From Rhodothermales bacterium (GTDB taxonomy: Bacteria; Bacteroidota; Rhodothermia; Rhodothermales; Bin80): a DNA stretch of 64,000 nucleotides. The DNA lies in NCBI GenBank assembly GCA_022821875.1, contig JAJECV010000111.1:1-64000 (forward strand), read 5' to 3'. The first letter of the stretch is position 1, and each line of letters starts with the position of its first letter. Shown here piece after piece: positions 40,462 to 50,297 of this stretch. A program made the position numbers and the translations under genes. A model generated the notes under the pieces. It had not been told where the DNA came from and made no database searches. It saw only the letters and a list, made by a program, of their open reading frames with translations.

Positions 40462-41271
40462 CTAACGCAGTGCAGATTCCAGTTCTGTTGCCGCGTCAGT
40501 CCGGGCATCACGGTACTTTACGATCACCGGCACATACGTGGCAATCCCGTGCTCATAGGCAAAAGAGCCGGACCGGGCACGGCTCCCGGGAACGACCACT
40601 GCACCGGCAGGCACCTCGCCCGGCTTGAGGATTCGATTATGGACCAGATCACAGATTCGTGTAGCCCCCGTCAGGATCACGCCGGGGGCCAGCACCGCAC
40701 CTTCACGGACAATGCAGCCTTCATAGATCCCGCAGCCTCCGCCAAGAAAACAGTCATCCTCAATAATCACCGGCAAAGCACCGGGAGGCTCCAATACGCC
40801 GCCGATCTGGACCGCAGCAGATACATGCACCCGTTTCCCGACCTGTGCACAACTGCCCACCAGAGCATGAGAATCCACCATGGTTCCTTCATCCACATAC
40901 GCACCTGTATTGATGTACATCGGGGGCATGCAGATGACACCCGGGCTCACATAACAGCCCGTCCGGATGGAGGAGCCTCCAGGCACCAGCCGGACCTGAT
41001 CCTGGATACGGAGCGGTTTGAGGGGGAAGGTGCCCTTGTCAAAGAAAGGGGCGGGCCGTGCGGCAATCCTCTCCAGTCTCCCGGTCCGAAATCCATAAAG
41101 CAGGCCCTCCTTTACCCAGGCATGCGCCTGCCAGCGTCCCTCCTCATTGCGGGAAGCCGCCCGCACAACCCCCTGATTGAGCGCGTCAATCAGATGTTCA
41201 AAGCCCGCTTCCTGCAGAGCGGGGGCATCAGATGAAAGCTGCTGCCGGATGGTGGAGGGTGAAAGAGACAT
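40462..41271 (-). CDS. dapD: 2,3,4,5-tetrahydropyridine-2,6-dicarboxylate N-succinyltransferase
   Basis: Hexapeptide repeats; 'VKEGLLYGFRTGR', 'MPPMYINTGAYVDEGTMVDSHALVGSCAQVGKRVHVSAAVQIGGVLEP'; start MSLSP shares a base with upstream gene stop. Confidence 0.92.
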   Translation of the reverse strand: MSLSPSTIRQQLSSDAPALQEAGFEHLIDALNQGVVRAASRNEEGRWQAHAWVKEGLLYGFRTGRLERIAARPAPFFDKGTFPLKPLRIQDQVRLVPGGSSIRTGCYVSPGVICMPPMYINTGAYVDEGTMVDSHALVGSCAQVGKRVHVSAAVQIGGVLEPPGALPVIIEDDCFLGGGCGIYEGCIVREGAVLAPGVILTGATRICDLVHNRILKPGEVPAGAVVVPGSRARSGSFAYEHGIATYVPVIVKYRDARTDAATELESALR

Positions 41272-42032
41272 TAAACGGTCTGGGTATGCGCCGCACACGC
41301 CGCACCAATAATACCGGCTTCATTCTGAAACTGTGCCGGCAGAAGCCGTGCATTTGTTTTGAGCAGGTGGAAGTAGTGCCTGGTGCGCTTCGGGCGGCTG
41401 ACCCCGCCACCGAGAATGATCAGACTGGGGTCAAGGAGGAATTCAATGTAGGTCAGGTATTTCTGGAGGCGCTTGGCCCATTTTTTCCAGGACAGATCAT
41501 CCCGCTTGCGTATGCTGTTGGCGGCCAATGCTTCCGCGGTAGTACCGCCCATCCGTAAATGGCCAAGTTCAAGATTGGGGACCAGGACATGTCCGACAAA
41601 CAGGCTGGAGCCGATGCCCGTGCCGAGCGTCAGGACAAGGGTCTTTCCAGATGCTCCCCTGCCCGCACCATAATGAACCTCAGCATAGCCGGCAGCATCT
41701 GCATCGTTGAGCGCCGTGACCTCTAGTTCCAGTGCAGAGGAAAACAGTGCTTCCACATCGGTGCCGATCCAGGATGGATCAATATTGGCGGCCGTACATG
41801 CAATCCCGTCACGTATGCGTACCGGCATCGTGATCCCAACCTTTTTCTTCCACAAAAAGTGCTTCGCGACCGCATGCACAACCTCCGCAACCTCCTCCGG
41901 GCATGCGCCGCCGGGCGTATCAAGACGGAAACGCTCCGAGGTCAGCTGCCCGGATTCAATATCAACCAGAGCACCCTTGATCCCGGTTCCCCCTATGTCT
42001 ATTCCTAGAATCTCCAAGACAGGATGTGTCAA
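41271..42032 (-). CDS. ppgK: ROK family polyphosphate glucokinase-like kinase
   Basis: LGIDIGGTGIKGALVDIESGQL, TLGTGIGSSLFV, NLELGHLRMGG. Confidence 0.85.
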   Translation of the reverse strand: MTHPVLEILGIDIGGTGIKGALVDIESGQLTSERFRLDTPGGACPEEVAEVVHAVAKHFLWKKKVGITMPVRIRDGIACTAANIDPSWIGTDVEALFSSALELEVTALNDADAAGYAEVHYGAGRGASGKTLVLTLGTGIGSSLFVGHVLVPNLELGHLRMGGTTAEALAANSIRKRDDLSWKKWAKRLQKYLTYIEFLLDPSLIILGGGVSRPKRTRHYFHLLKTNARLLPAQFQNEAGIIGAACAAHTQTV

Positions 42033-42116
42033 CTAGATCCCAAAGATAGTACAAATTCGGCACCATATACAACCCGATGTGCGTATACTAGGCGAGAAAC
42101 CAAAAACTTTCCTGCA

Positions 42117-42224
42117 ATGGTCAGAATTATTTTCACCGTACTCCTGGTCGGATTACTCGCCCTGGGGGCATGCCAGTGCTCCGATAAACCCGAACAATCT
42201 CCAGTAGAAACATCTCGCATGTAG
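42117..42224 (+). CDS. Tiny (35-aa) putative lipoprotein
   Basis: MVRIIFTVLLVGLLALGACQCSDKPEQSPVETSRM: signal peptide with lipobox LALGAC, ends 5 nt before dnaG start. Confidence 0.5.
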   Translation: MVRIIFTVLLVGLLALGACQCSDKPEQSPVETSRM

Positions 42225-42229
42225 ATCGA

Positions 42230-44173
42230 ATGCGGATCCCCAGTCAAATTGTAGATCAGGTGCGTGACAGCTCAGATATTCTGAGCGTGGTTGAGGATTA
42301 TGTGCGGATGAAAAAAGCCGGCAACAATTATGTGGGGCGCTGCCCGTTCCATGACGAAAAGACTCCCTCCTTTAATGTGAGCCCGTCCAAGGGGTTTTTC
42401 AAATGCTTTGGATGTGGGAAAGGAGGCAATGTGATCACATTCGTTATGGAGATTGAGCGGCTTGAGTTCGTGGATGCGGTGCGTTGGCTGGCAGGCCGCG
42501 CCGGAATTGAAATCCCGGAGCATCGGGTGGATAAGGAGGCGTTCCAAAAGACCGAGGTCATCTATCATGCACTTCGGTTTGCCGCGGAGTATTTCAGCCT
42601 GCAGCTTCGGGAGACCCTCTCCGGTACCCAGGCGCGTGCATACCTGCACGGGCGCGGATTGACGGAGACAACCATTGAGCGGTTTCAACTGGGATATGCC
42701 CCCGATTCATGGGATGGGCTTCTGAAAGCGGCAGAACGCGGACAGATCAGCCCGGAAGCCCTGTTCAGGGCCGGACTGGTGATCAAGAGGGACAACGGGG
42801 GATATTATGATCGATTCCGGGGGAGAGTGATCTTTCCTGTCTGGTCCCATATCGGGAAGATTATCGGCTTTGGAGGCCGGGCACTGCAAGAAGGCCCGAA
42901 AGTACCGAAATATCTCAACTCGCCGGAAACCGAAGTGTATCATAAGAAATTTGTACTCTACGGCCTCTATCAGGCGAAGCGGGATGCACGTCAGCAGGAC
43001 AGGATTCTACTGGTGGAAGGATACACGGATGTGTTGGCGCTGTATCAGGCAGGGGTCGCGTCGGTGGCATGCTGCGGGACTGCACTCACATCGCAGCAGG
43101 TAAAACTGCTGGGACGCTTTGTCAAAGAGATCCAGTTACTCTATGACGCAGATACGGCGGGCGCAACGGCGACGGAGCGGGCGATTGACTGCGTCCTCCA
43201 AAGTGGATTGAATCCAAGCGTTTTGCGGCTGCCGGAAGGGGAGGATCCCGATTCATTTGTCCGCGAACAGGGGGCAGACAAGTTCAAAGCCTATCTTCAG
43301 AGTGAGACCAAAGACTGGCTGGATGCGCTGTACGCAGCTGCCCGGCAGAAAAATCTGCTCCATACCCCCCAGGGGAGGCGGCAGGAAATGACCAGAGTCG
43401 CCAAGCGGATTATGTGGCTGTTGCGGGATCAGCTTCTTTTTAAGTTTTATGTTGCGAAAACGAGTGAATTATTCGGTATTCTGGAAGGCGATGTGGTGCA
43501 GGAGGTTGCGGTACTGGTTCAGGGACAGAAACCATCGGAGGAAGCCGCCTCAGGACAAGGTGATGAGGGGTCCGTTCTGGATACAATCCCCGAAGCGGAG
43601 AAAACACTCCTGCAGTTGATGCTCGTAGAAGGGATCCCGATGATTAAGTATATCCTGGATCGGATGAGTCTGGAAGAGTTTCAGGAAGGTGCCTCCCGGG
43701 AACTGGTGGAGGCGCTGATTGATTTTTACTTTGAGTCCGGTGATCAACTCTCAGGGGCAATTAACCCCGAGCAACTTCAACTGGATATGTTAGGCTGGCA
43801 GTTAGTCGCCGGTCTCATGCTGAACAGGCATGAAATTTCCAGCAACTGGGAAGAGAAAAAGATTGATGTGCCTAGACTGAATCAGGATGCAGAGCGCATT
43901 GCAAAGGATTCGATGCGAAAAATCAAGCAAAAATTGATCAAGGAAGAACTGAAAGAATTGATTTTTCGGATCACAAACGCGGAAGCGGGCAGCGAGGCCC
44001 AGATGGAACTGCAGGAGGAGTACAGAGAGAGGCTTCAACACAAACGTGCGATTGAGAGGGGGGAAATATTTGAAGAGCGGGGATCTGAAGCGCCCAAAGA
44101 TCAGGAAGACCGTAAAGCCGCCCCAATGAATATCCCGGCAGGTTCGGGATCAAGTATGAATCTGTTTGAATGA
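42230..44173 (+). CDS. dnaG: DNA primase
   Basis: Zn finger GRCPFHDEKTPSFNVSPSKGFFKCFGCGKGG, Toprim 'LLVEGYTDVLALYQAG'. Confidence 0.95.
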   Translation: MRIPSQIVDQVRDSSDILSVVEDYVRMKKAGNNYVGRCPFHDEKTPSFNVSPSKGFFKCFGCGKGGNVITFVMEIERLEFVDAVRWLAGRAGIEIPEHRVDKEAFQKTEVIYHALRFAAEYFSLQLRETLSGTQARAYLHGRGLTETTIERFQLGYAPDSWDGLLKAAERGQISPEALFRAGLVIKRDNGGYYDRFRGRVIFPVWSHIGKIIGFGGRALQEGPKVPKYLNSPETEVYHKKFVLYGLYQAKRDARQQDRILLVEGYTDVLALYQAGVASVACCGTALTSQQVKLLGRFVKEIQLLYDADTAGATATERAIDCVLQSGLNPSVLRLPEGEDPDSFVREQGADKFKAYLQSETKDWLDALYAAARQKNLLHTPQGRRQEMTRVAKRIMWLLRDQLLFKFYVAKTSELFGILEGDVVQEVAVLVQGQKPSEEAASGQGDEGSVLDTIPEAEKTLLQLMLVEGIPMIKYILDRMSLEEFQEGASRELVEALIDFYFESGDQLSGAINPEQLQLDMLGWQLVAGLMLNRHEISSNWEEKKIDVPRLNQDAERIAKDSMRKIKQKLIKEELKELIFRITNAEAGSEAQMELQEEYRERLQHKRAIERGEIFEERGSEAPKDQEDRKAAPMNIPAGSGSSMNLFE

Positions 44174-44238
44174 CCGAAGGGCGGTCCGGGCCGGAATAGA
44201 GATTCTCAGGGGGGCGGCGCGTCTGGGACGCGGCGAGG

Positions 44239-44655
44239 TTAATAGTAGCGTTCCAGACGCTCAGGTGCGTCGGCATCGTACTCTTTCGGAATCCAGTAGG
44301 TGTCCGCATCCGGGTCAAGTTTGCGCCGGAGCGGATCCTTCCCGAACAGCCGCATCAGGAGACCGATCGGAATGAACAGGAACACAAAGATCCCCGTCAA
44401 TAGAACCCGCGTCATGACAAAGCCAAGCACGATGGCCAGAGCCATCCACGGTTTGTAGAGCGGTCTTAATTGTTTTGGAGCAGCCAGCCCACTGGCAAGG
44501 AACAGTGCGCCAAGCCCCGCAAGAATGATTTCGCCGGGAAGGTCGCGCCAGTGGAGCAGGCCGGCCACAACCAGAAATGCAATCCCGAGTGTGATCCCGA
44601 AGGAGCGCAGCTGCCGGGGCCCCGTGTCCAGTAATTGCAGTTCCTCACGCAGCAT
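44239..44655 (-). CDS. SxtJ-like small membrane protein
   Basis: LRSFGITLGIAFLVVAGLLHWRD...RPLYKPWMALAIVLGFVMTRVLLTGIFVFLFIPIGLLMRLFGKDPLRRK. Confidence 0.7.
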   Translation of the reverse strand: MLREELQLLDTGPRQLRSFGITLGIAFLVVAGLLHWRDLPGEIILAGLGALFLASGLAAPKQLRPLYKPWMALAIVLGFVMTRVLLTGIFVFLFIPIGLLMRLFGKDPLRRKLDPDADTYWIPKEYDADAPERLERYY

Positions 44656-44663
44656 GCCTCAGT

Positions 44664-45347
44664 TTAGGGTTTGTTCAGGCGCAGGGCCTGCTGTACAAGG
44701 TTACGAAACAGACCGCAGGCCCCCATTCGCTCCGGATGAAATTGCACGCCAATATGAACCCCGTCGGTGCGCTCAATGGCTTCAATGGTCCCGTCGGTGC
44801 TCCGCGCACTCACAATATAGCCGGTGCCCGGGTCGCACACGGCCTGAAAATGCCGGGAATTCACCATATGCGTGTCTAAATCCCAGATCCGTGCCAGGTG
44901 GGTGTTCGGGAGAATTTCCAGCGCATGGTCCGGTGCTCCCCGCTGTTCACTGTGCACCAAGGTGCCGGTGACCTGCGTTTCCACATCTGCATAGAGCGTG
45001 CCGCCGGCCCGGACCGAGAGTAATTGCATGCCATAGCAAATCCCCAGGATCGGCAGGTTTCGCGCAATGGCCACATCCAGAAGCAGATTGTCTGACTTCC
45101 ATCGCTTCGGGTTGACGGGGGATAACGGTGCGGGGAGGGCGCCGATCATGTTGGCGGTGATGCCGGGGCCGCCGGGGATGACGAATCCCTGAAGCGGATC
45201 ACAAACCCGCCTGGCCTCCGTCATGGAGTCCACCAGTGGAAGAAGCATGGGTTGCCCCTGTGCGGCTCTGACCGCGGTGACATAGGTGTGGTCCAGGCGC
45301 TGCTGCTGATTCTCAAATGAGGTGGTTATGCCAATGAAAGGGGTCAT
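44664..45347 (-). CDS. Gamma-glutamyl-gamma-aminobutyrate hydrolase family protein (peptidase C26)
   Basis: PFIGITTSFE, IPGGPGI, PILGICYGMQLL, GVQFHPERM. Confidence 0.88.
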   Translation of the reverse strand: MTPFIGITTSFENQQQRLDHTYVTAVRAAQGQPMLLPLVDSMTEARRVCDPLQGFVIPGGPGITANMIGALPAPLSPVNPKRWKSDNLLLDVAIARNLPILGICYGMQLLSVRAGGTLYADVETQVTGTLVHSEQRGAPDHALEILPNTHLARIWDLDTHMVNSRHFQAVCDPGTGYIVSARSTDGTIEAIERTDGVHIGVQFHPERMGACGLFRNLVQQALRLNKP

Positions 45348-45685
45348 GGGCGGCGAAGATTACGCAGGGTGATGCGTCCAGATGCGGAGGCATGGCGGCT
45401 TCCCCGTCTGCGCAGGGCGACAATCATATGTCCATCGGACTTGAATGTGCCGCTCACATGCAGGGTCAACTGTCCACTGTCGATCAACTCGGTGAGTGCG
45501 GATTTGATCGTTCGCCGGCCGGGAGCAGAGGTTGATTTCCCATGGATCAGTCGCACCGAATCCCGGCCGCGGCGCACCGATTCAAGGATCAGCTGCCGCG
45601 AAAGCTGCAGCGCTTCGTTGACGGTGCAGCCGTGCAGGTCCAGTTCCGGGCGGATGCCGTCATCCATGAGGCGGGGACTTATCAT
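45344..45685 (-). CDS. Smr domain protein
   Basis: LDLHGCTVNEALQLSRQLI...VRLIHGKST; ATGA overlaps with both neighbours. Confidence 0.82.
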   Translation of the reverse strand: MISPRLMDDGIRPELDLHGCTVNEALQLSRQLILESVRRGRDSVRLIHGKSTSAPGRRTIKSALTELIDSGQLTLHVSGTFKSDGHMIVALRRRGSRHASASGRITLRNLRRP

Positions 45686-46098
45686 GGCGAGGGTCGAAAG
45701 TAATCCTCAATCCAGTGGTGGATCTGCTGCCGCACACGTCGGAAGGCAGCAAGCCTGTCGGCATCCGAACCACGGGCTGCACGGGGGTCTTCGAAGCGGC
45801 GGTGAAGGTTCCTTCGGGCGGGAACGAAGGGACAGGCCTCCCGCGCAGAGTCACAGACCGTCACCACGGTATCCAGATCCATAGACAGGAATTCGCCGAC
45901 ATCTTTGGAGGTATGATTCCGGATGTCAATCCCGATTTCCGCCATGGCACGGACTGCCAGCGGGCTCACACCGCCGGGTTCTGTCCCCGCACTGTAGACT
46001 TCATAGTGCTCCCCGTAAAGCTGGCGCAGCAGCCCTTCGGCCATCTGCGAGCGGGAGGAGTTATGCGTGCAGACAAACAGCACCGTCGGTTTACTCAT
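45682..46098 (-). CDS. Low-molecular-weight phosphatase / arsenate reductase (ArsC thioredoxin-type) family
   Basis: PTVLFVCTHNSSRSQMAEGLLRQLYGEHYEVYSAGTEPG; start MSKP overlaps dnaE 3' end. Confidence 0.88.
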   Translation of the reverse strand: MSKPTVLFVCTHNSSRSQMAEGLLRQLYGEHYEVYSAGTEPGGVSPLAVRAMAEIGIDIRNHTSKDVGEFLSMDLDTVVTVCDSAREACPFVPARRNLHRRFEDPRAARGSDADRLAAFRRVRQQIHHWIEDYFRPSP

Positions 46099-49000
46099 TC
46101 CGTTTTTTCTCTTTCCATTCAAGATGCACCCGCTGGGTTCCAAAGGTCGTCCCCAGAGATGCGATCACTTCCGAATTTGACGCGATGGCCGTGTTCTCAC
46201 TGACAAGTTTCAACTCCCGGCCGTTTTCCTTCACCTTAAAGAAAAGTTTCTTTTCTCCAGGGTTCTTTTTGCATGTCAGAATGAAGTGCCTGAGATCCTC
46301 GTCCTTCAGTTGCTCAAAGTCCGGGGTGATGACAATGTTGTCCAGAAGGTCTCCCCGGATTGCACTCAGCGGGATGATGCGGCGAACAAGGACTTTGGTT
46401 ACTCCGCCACTCTCTTCCAGCTCACCGGAGGCCATCACGAGGGCGCTCTCCTGAAGATAGTCTTTAAACTCCTCGTGTACGGAAGGGAAGCAGACGAGCT
46501 CTGCCTGTCCCGTACGATCTTCAATCATGGCCGAGGACATTAAATCCCCTTTACGAGTCTTTCTGGGCTTGACCAGCGTAATGACCCCGCAGACAGAGCG
46601 GTAGGGTCGCTCCTCACTCTTTGCCACCAGTTCGGCGATCCCTGCCAGATTGGAATCGGCGGAGGCACGCTGCTCCAGTTCCCAGCCGTCCAGCGGATGC
46701 CCCGAAATATAAAAGCCGGCCAGCTCCCGCTCCATCGCAAGTATTTCTGTGTGGGACCATTCGTCACACACAGGTAACTTGGGCTCGGCAATTTCGATAC
46801 TTGCATCATCGTCTGTAAACAGGAAGCCCTGCCCCATCGCTTCATCCCGCTTGGCCCGTTCTGCATAATGAATGGCGAGGTCCAGGGCTTCAACGATCTG
46901 TGCCCGATGGGTGCCAAATTCATCCAGCGCCCCCACACGGGCCAGAGAGTCCAGGGACTTCTTGTTGAGGATACGCGGATCCAGGCGTTTTACGAACTCA
47001 AAGAGGGTGGCTGCCGGTCCCTCTTTGTCCCGGTTGGCGACGATATGGTCCACGGCGGTCTTAGCAACGCCCTTGACCGAGGATAGTCCAAAGTGAATCT
47101 TTCCCTCATGGTCAACGGAGAAGTGTTCCCTGCTGTTCTTGACCGAGGGAGGCCTCAACTGCAGCCCTATACGTCGCGCATCGTCCAGAGTTGCGATGAA
47201 TTTTTTTGAATCTCCGGACACATTGGTCATGACTGCGGCCATGAATTCGGCCTTATAATGCCTTTTCAGGTAGGCCGTATGGTAGGCAATCAGGGAGTAG
47301 GCAACGCTGTGACTGTTGTGTACGATGAACTCATTTGCAATGTAGTTATGATCTTCCGCCACGGTGAGATCGTAGGTGTGTGCATAGCCCGCCGGGAGGA
47401 TGGCCGCAATGGTGTCCCAGAGGATCTGTACACCGGCATCCACGACACCGGTATGTGCTTCCCCGTGACCTGCCAAAAGCGGGGAAGATTCGGGCGCAAT
47501 CGTTGCGATCTGATCGCCTGCATACAGATTTTCCAGACGCTGCCAGTCTCGGCGTACGCGGAACCGGTGGGCTGCGGTGGTACGGATCTGCCGTCCATTT
47601 TGCGTGACCAGTTCAAAGACCGGCTTGAATCCGTTATAGTAGACCCCCTCCACATCCCGCGGAACCAGATCGCCATCCTGTGTGAGCGCATAGACCTGAA
47701 CCCCTTCCCATCCTTCTTCATGGAGTTGACGGACGGGTACCTGTACCCCTGTACGCGCATTGGTGATGAGAGTGGATTCATCAATGCACTTATTAAATCC
47801 GTATCCGGCAAACTTATCCATCATGTCAAAGACTTCGTTGGCAGTTTTTTCGGGGACCCCGCGTTCGACGGCCCCCTTGACGAACCGTTTGCGCTGGGCT
47901 TTCATTTCGGACTTCTTCTTCTTTCCCATGGCGCGGCGCAGGATATCGGCGGCACCGAGCGAATAGCCTCCCATCACCTGGGCCATTTGCATGACCTGCT
48001 CCTGAAATACGGGGATCCCGTAGGTCGCTTTCAGGACCGGCTCCAGGATCTCATGCGGGTATTCAACGGCTTCCTGACCGTGTTTGCGCTTGATATAGTT
48101 TGGAATCAGGTCCATGGGGCCCGGCCGGTAGAGTGCATTCATGGCGATTAAATCATCCAGGGAGGTGGGCTTCAACTGGACAAGCCATTTCCGCATGCCA
48201 TCCGATTCAAACTGGAAAATGGCGTTGGTCTCTCCCCGCTGGAAGAGTTCAAAGGTTGGCATATCATCCAGGGGCAGCGTGTCTATGTCGGGTGCGCTCC
48301 CCCCGCGTTCCTGAATAATTTTGCAGGTATCATTAATGATGGTCAGGGTGGAAAGACCAAGAAAGTCCATCTTCAGCAGGCCAAAATTCTCTACCCAGTC
48401 CCCCGAATACTGGGTGGTCAGAACCTGCTCGTCTTTGTTTTTTGTGGTGGCGACCGGAACATAATCACTGACAATACCGGGCGCAATGATGACCCCCGCC
48501 GCATGAACGCCCGTGTGCCGGGCACACCCTTCCAGAACCTGTGAGGCTTTGATCAGGGTTTTGATTTCTTTCTGGTCAGATTTGACCAGTTCCCTGATCT
48601 CGTCCACGGTCTTTAATGCCTCGTCCAGACTGGTTCCAAAGGGGATAGATTTTGCCAGTCGGTCCACTTCCTTAAGCGGAATCCTTAGGACCCGCGCCAC
48701 ATCCCGGATGACGGTGCGTGCCCCCATGGTGCCGAAGGTGATAATCTGGCTCACGTTTTGTCGACCATATTTTTTGACCACATAATCAATCACCCTGGCC
48801 CGCCCGTGGTCATCAAAATCAATATCAATATCGGGCATGGAAATGCGCTCCGGATTCAGGAAGCGCTCAAAGAGCAGGTCATACTTGAGGGGGTCAACGT
48901 TTGTAATTCCGAGGCAGTAGGCCACCGCGCTGCCGGCGGCCGAGCCTCGCCCGGGGCCGACAGATACCCCCATTTCACGAGCGGCGGTGGTAAAATCCTG

Positions 49001-50026
49001 CACGACCAGAAAGTAGCCGGCGTAGCCCATTTCGCGGATGATCCCCAGTTCGGTGAGCAGGCGGGCCTGCACCTCGTCCGAGAATTCGGGGTACCGCTTT
49101 CGGCCCCGCTCAAATACCATATGCTTCAGGTATTCGTCGGCATTATCTTCAAATTCACCGGGGATCTGGAAATGCGGCATCAGCAGCTTCCCCATCGGCA
49201 GATCAAACTGGCATTTTTCGGCAATTTCCAGGCTGTTCTCCATCCAGAGGGCCGCCTCGGGCCTGTTACCCAGGGTGACATGCATCTCGTCTGCGGACTT
49301 CAGATAGAACTCCTTTTTATCGAAACGAAGACGCTGCGGATCCTCGAGATCCTTTCCGGTCTGAAGGCAGAGGAGGATGTCCTGGGCAAACGCGTCCTCC
49401 TTCATCACATAGTGGACATCGTTGGTGGCAAGCACCTTTAGATTAAATTCAGATGCCCATTTCAGGAGCGTTTCATTGACCAGCGCCTGCTCCTCAATCC
49501 CGTGATCCTGAATCTCCACATAGTAATCCTCGGTGCCGAACAGATCGATATACTTTTTCAGCCATCTGCGTGCTTCCTCCAGATTGCCGTTGATGATCGC
49601 CTGGGGGACTTGTCCCTGAAGGCAGCAGGTGGAGGCAACGAGGCCTTCGTGATATTTTGTAAGAAGGTCAAAATCAATGCGGGGTTTGAAATAAAATCCA
49701 TCCAGGAAGGACAGGGAGGACAGCTTGATCAGGTTGCGGTAGCCCACCTCATTTTTGGCCCAGAGGATCTGATGGTACCGTACCCGGTCTTTCCGCTCCT
49801 GCATCGGGCTTGCGCAGAGATAGAATTCGCAGCCGATGACCGGCCGGATGCCGCTGCGTTTCGCAATGGAGTGAAATTCCGGCACCCCGTACAGGTTGCC
49901 GTGATCCGAAATGCCCAGGGCATCCATACCGAGCCTTTTTGCCTGCCCGACGAGGGAGTCAATTCGCGCAGCGCCATCGAGCAGGGAGTAGGAGGTATGG
50001 CAGTGTAAGTGACAGAATTCAGACAT
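46091..50026 (-). CDS. dnaE: DNA polymerase III subunit alpha, interrupted in frame by an intein
   Basis: PHP domain FCHLHCHTSYSLLDGAARI; SVGPGRGSAAGSAVAYCLGIT; MPDIDIDFDDHGRARVIDYV; FAGYGFNK[intein]SHSVAYSLIAYHTAYLK. Confidence 0.96.
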   Translation of the reverse strand: MSEFCHLHCHTSYSLLDGAARIDSLVGQAKRLGMDALGISDHGNLYGVPEFHSIAKRSGIRPVIGCEFYLCASPMQERKDRVRYHQILWAKNEVGYRNLIKLSSLSFLDGFYFKPRIDFDLLTKYHEGLVASTCCLQGQVPQAIINGNLEEARRWLKKYIDLFGTEDYYVEIQDHGIEEQALVNETLLKWASEFNLKVLATNDVHYVMKEDAFAQDILLCLQTGKDLEDPQRLRFDKKEFYLKSADEMHVTLGNRPEAALWMENSLEIAEKCQFDLPMGKLLMPHFQIPGEFEDNADEYLKHMVFERGRKRYPEFSDEVQARLLTELGIIREMGYAGYFLVVQDFTTAAREMGVSVGPGRGSAAGSAVAYCLGITNVDPLKYDLLFERFLNPERISMPDIDIDFDDHGRARVIDYVVKKYGRQNVSQIITFGTMGARTVIRDVARVLRIPLKEVDRLAKSIPFGTSLDEALKTVDEIRELVKSDQKEIKTLIKASQVLEGCARHTGVHAAGVIIAPGIVSDYVPVATTKNKDEQVLTTQYSGDWVENFGLLKMDFLGLSTLTIINDTCKIIQERGGSAPDIDTLPLDDMPTFELFQRGETNAIFQFESDGMRKWLVQLKPTSLDDLIAMNALYRPGPMDLIPNYIKRKHGQEAVEYPHEILEPVLKATYGIPVFQEQVMQMAQVMGGYSLGAADILRRAMGKKKKSEMKAQRKRFVKGAVERGVPEKTANEVFDMMDKFAGYGFNKCIDESTLITNARTGVQVPVRQLHEEGWEGVQVYALTQDGDLVPRDVEGVYYNGFKPVFELVTQNGRQIRTTAAHRFRVRRDWQRLENLYAGDQIATIAPESSPLLAGHGEAHTGVVDAGVQILWDTIAAILPAGYAHTYDLTVAEDHNYIANEFIVHNSHSVAYSLIAYHTAYLKRHYKAEFMAAVMTNVSGDSKKFIATLDDARRIGLQLRPPSVKNSREHFSVDHEGKIHFGLSSVKGVAKTAVDHIVANRDKEGPAATLFEFVKRLDPRILNKKSLDSLARVGALDEFGTHRAQIVEALDLAIHYAERAKRDEAMGQGFLFTDDDASIEIAEPKLPVCDEWSHTEILAMERELAGFYISGHPLDGWELEQRASADSNLAGIAELVAKSEERPYRSVCGVITLVKPRKTRKGDLMSSAMIEDRTGQAELVCFPSVHEEFKDYLQESALVMASGELEESGGVTKVLVRRIIPLSAIRGDLLDNIVITPDFEQLKDEDLRHFILTCKKNPGEKKLFFKVKENGRELKLVSENTAIASNSEVIASLGTTFGTQRVHLEWKEKKRNE
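47315..47788 (-). other. Mini-intein (158 aa) in DnaE
   Basis: Starts CIDESTLITN (block A), IRTTAAHRFRV (block B), ends HTYDLTVAEDHNYIANEFIVHN (F/G), +1 Ser; no homing endonuclease region. Confidence 0.95.
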
Positions 50027-50243
50027 GCAGCAGGTGTGGCAATCTCAATGAACAGGGTGTGCAGGCAAAGATACGCAGTTGTGGAATTACACCGCCCTTA
50101 CAGGCGCAGGATTCGAGGGTATCGCAGGGCGCATGCAGTGAATGTTTCCGTATCGGAACGTTGTCCGGGCCTCCGGGAACTGCCCTTCCTCTGAACCGGT
50201 AATTTCAGACTGGAACATTGAAAATCCAGGATGATGAATAAGG

Positions 50244-50294
50244 AGGCAGATGTCCCGACTGTTCACATCCTGGATGCAATCGGGATATCTGCCT
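50244..50294 (-). terminator. Hairpin directly downstream of katG (putative terminator or 3' structure)
   Basis: aggcagatgtcccga (50244-50258) / tcgggatatctgcct (50280-50294): 15-bp stem with one mismatch/wobble, 21-nt loop. Confidence 0.5.
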
Positions 50295-50297
50295 GTA

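Noticed and set aside
40354-41235. 293-aa plus-strand ORF
   Set aside because: Antisense to dapD, which has clear hexapeptide motifs on the minus strand
47258-48151. 297-aa plus-strand ORF
   Set aside because: Antisense to dnaE including the intein; composition not protein-like
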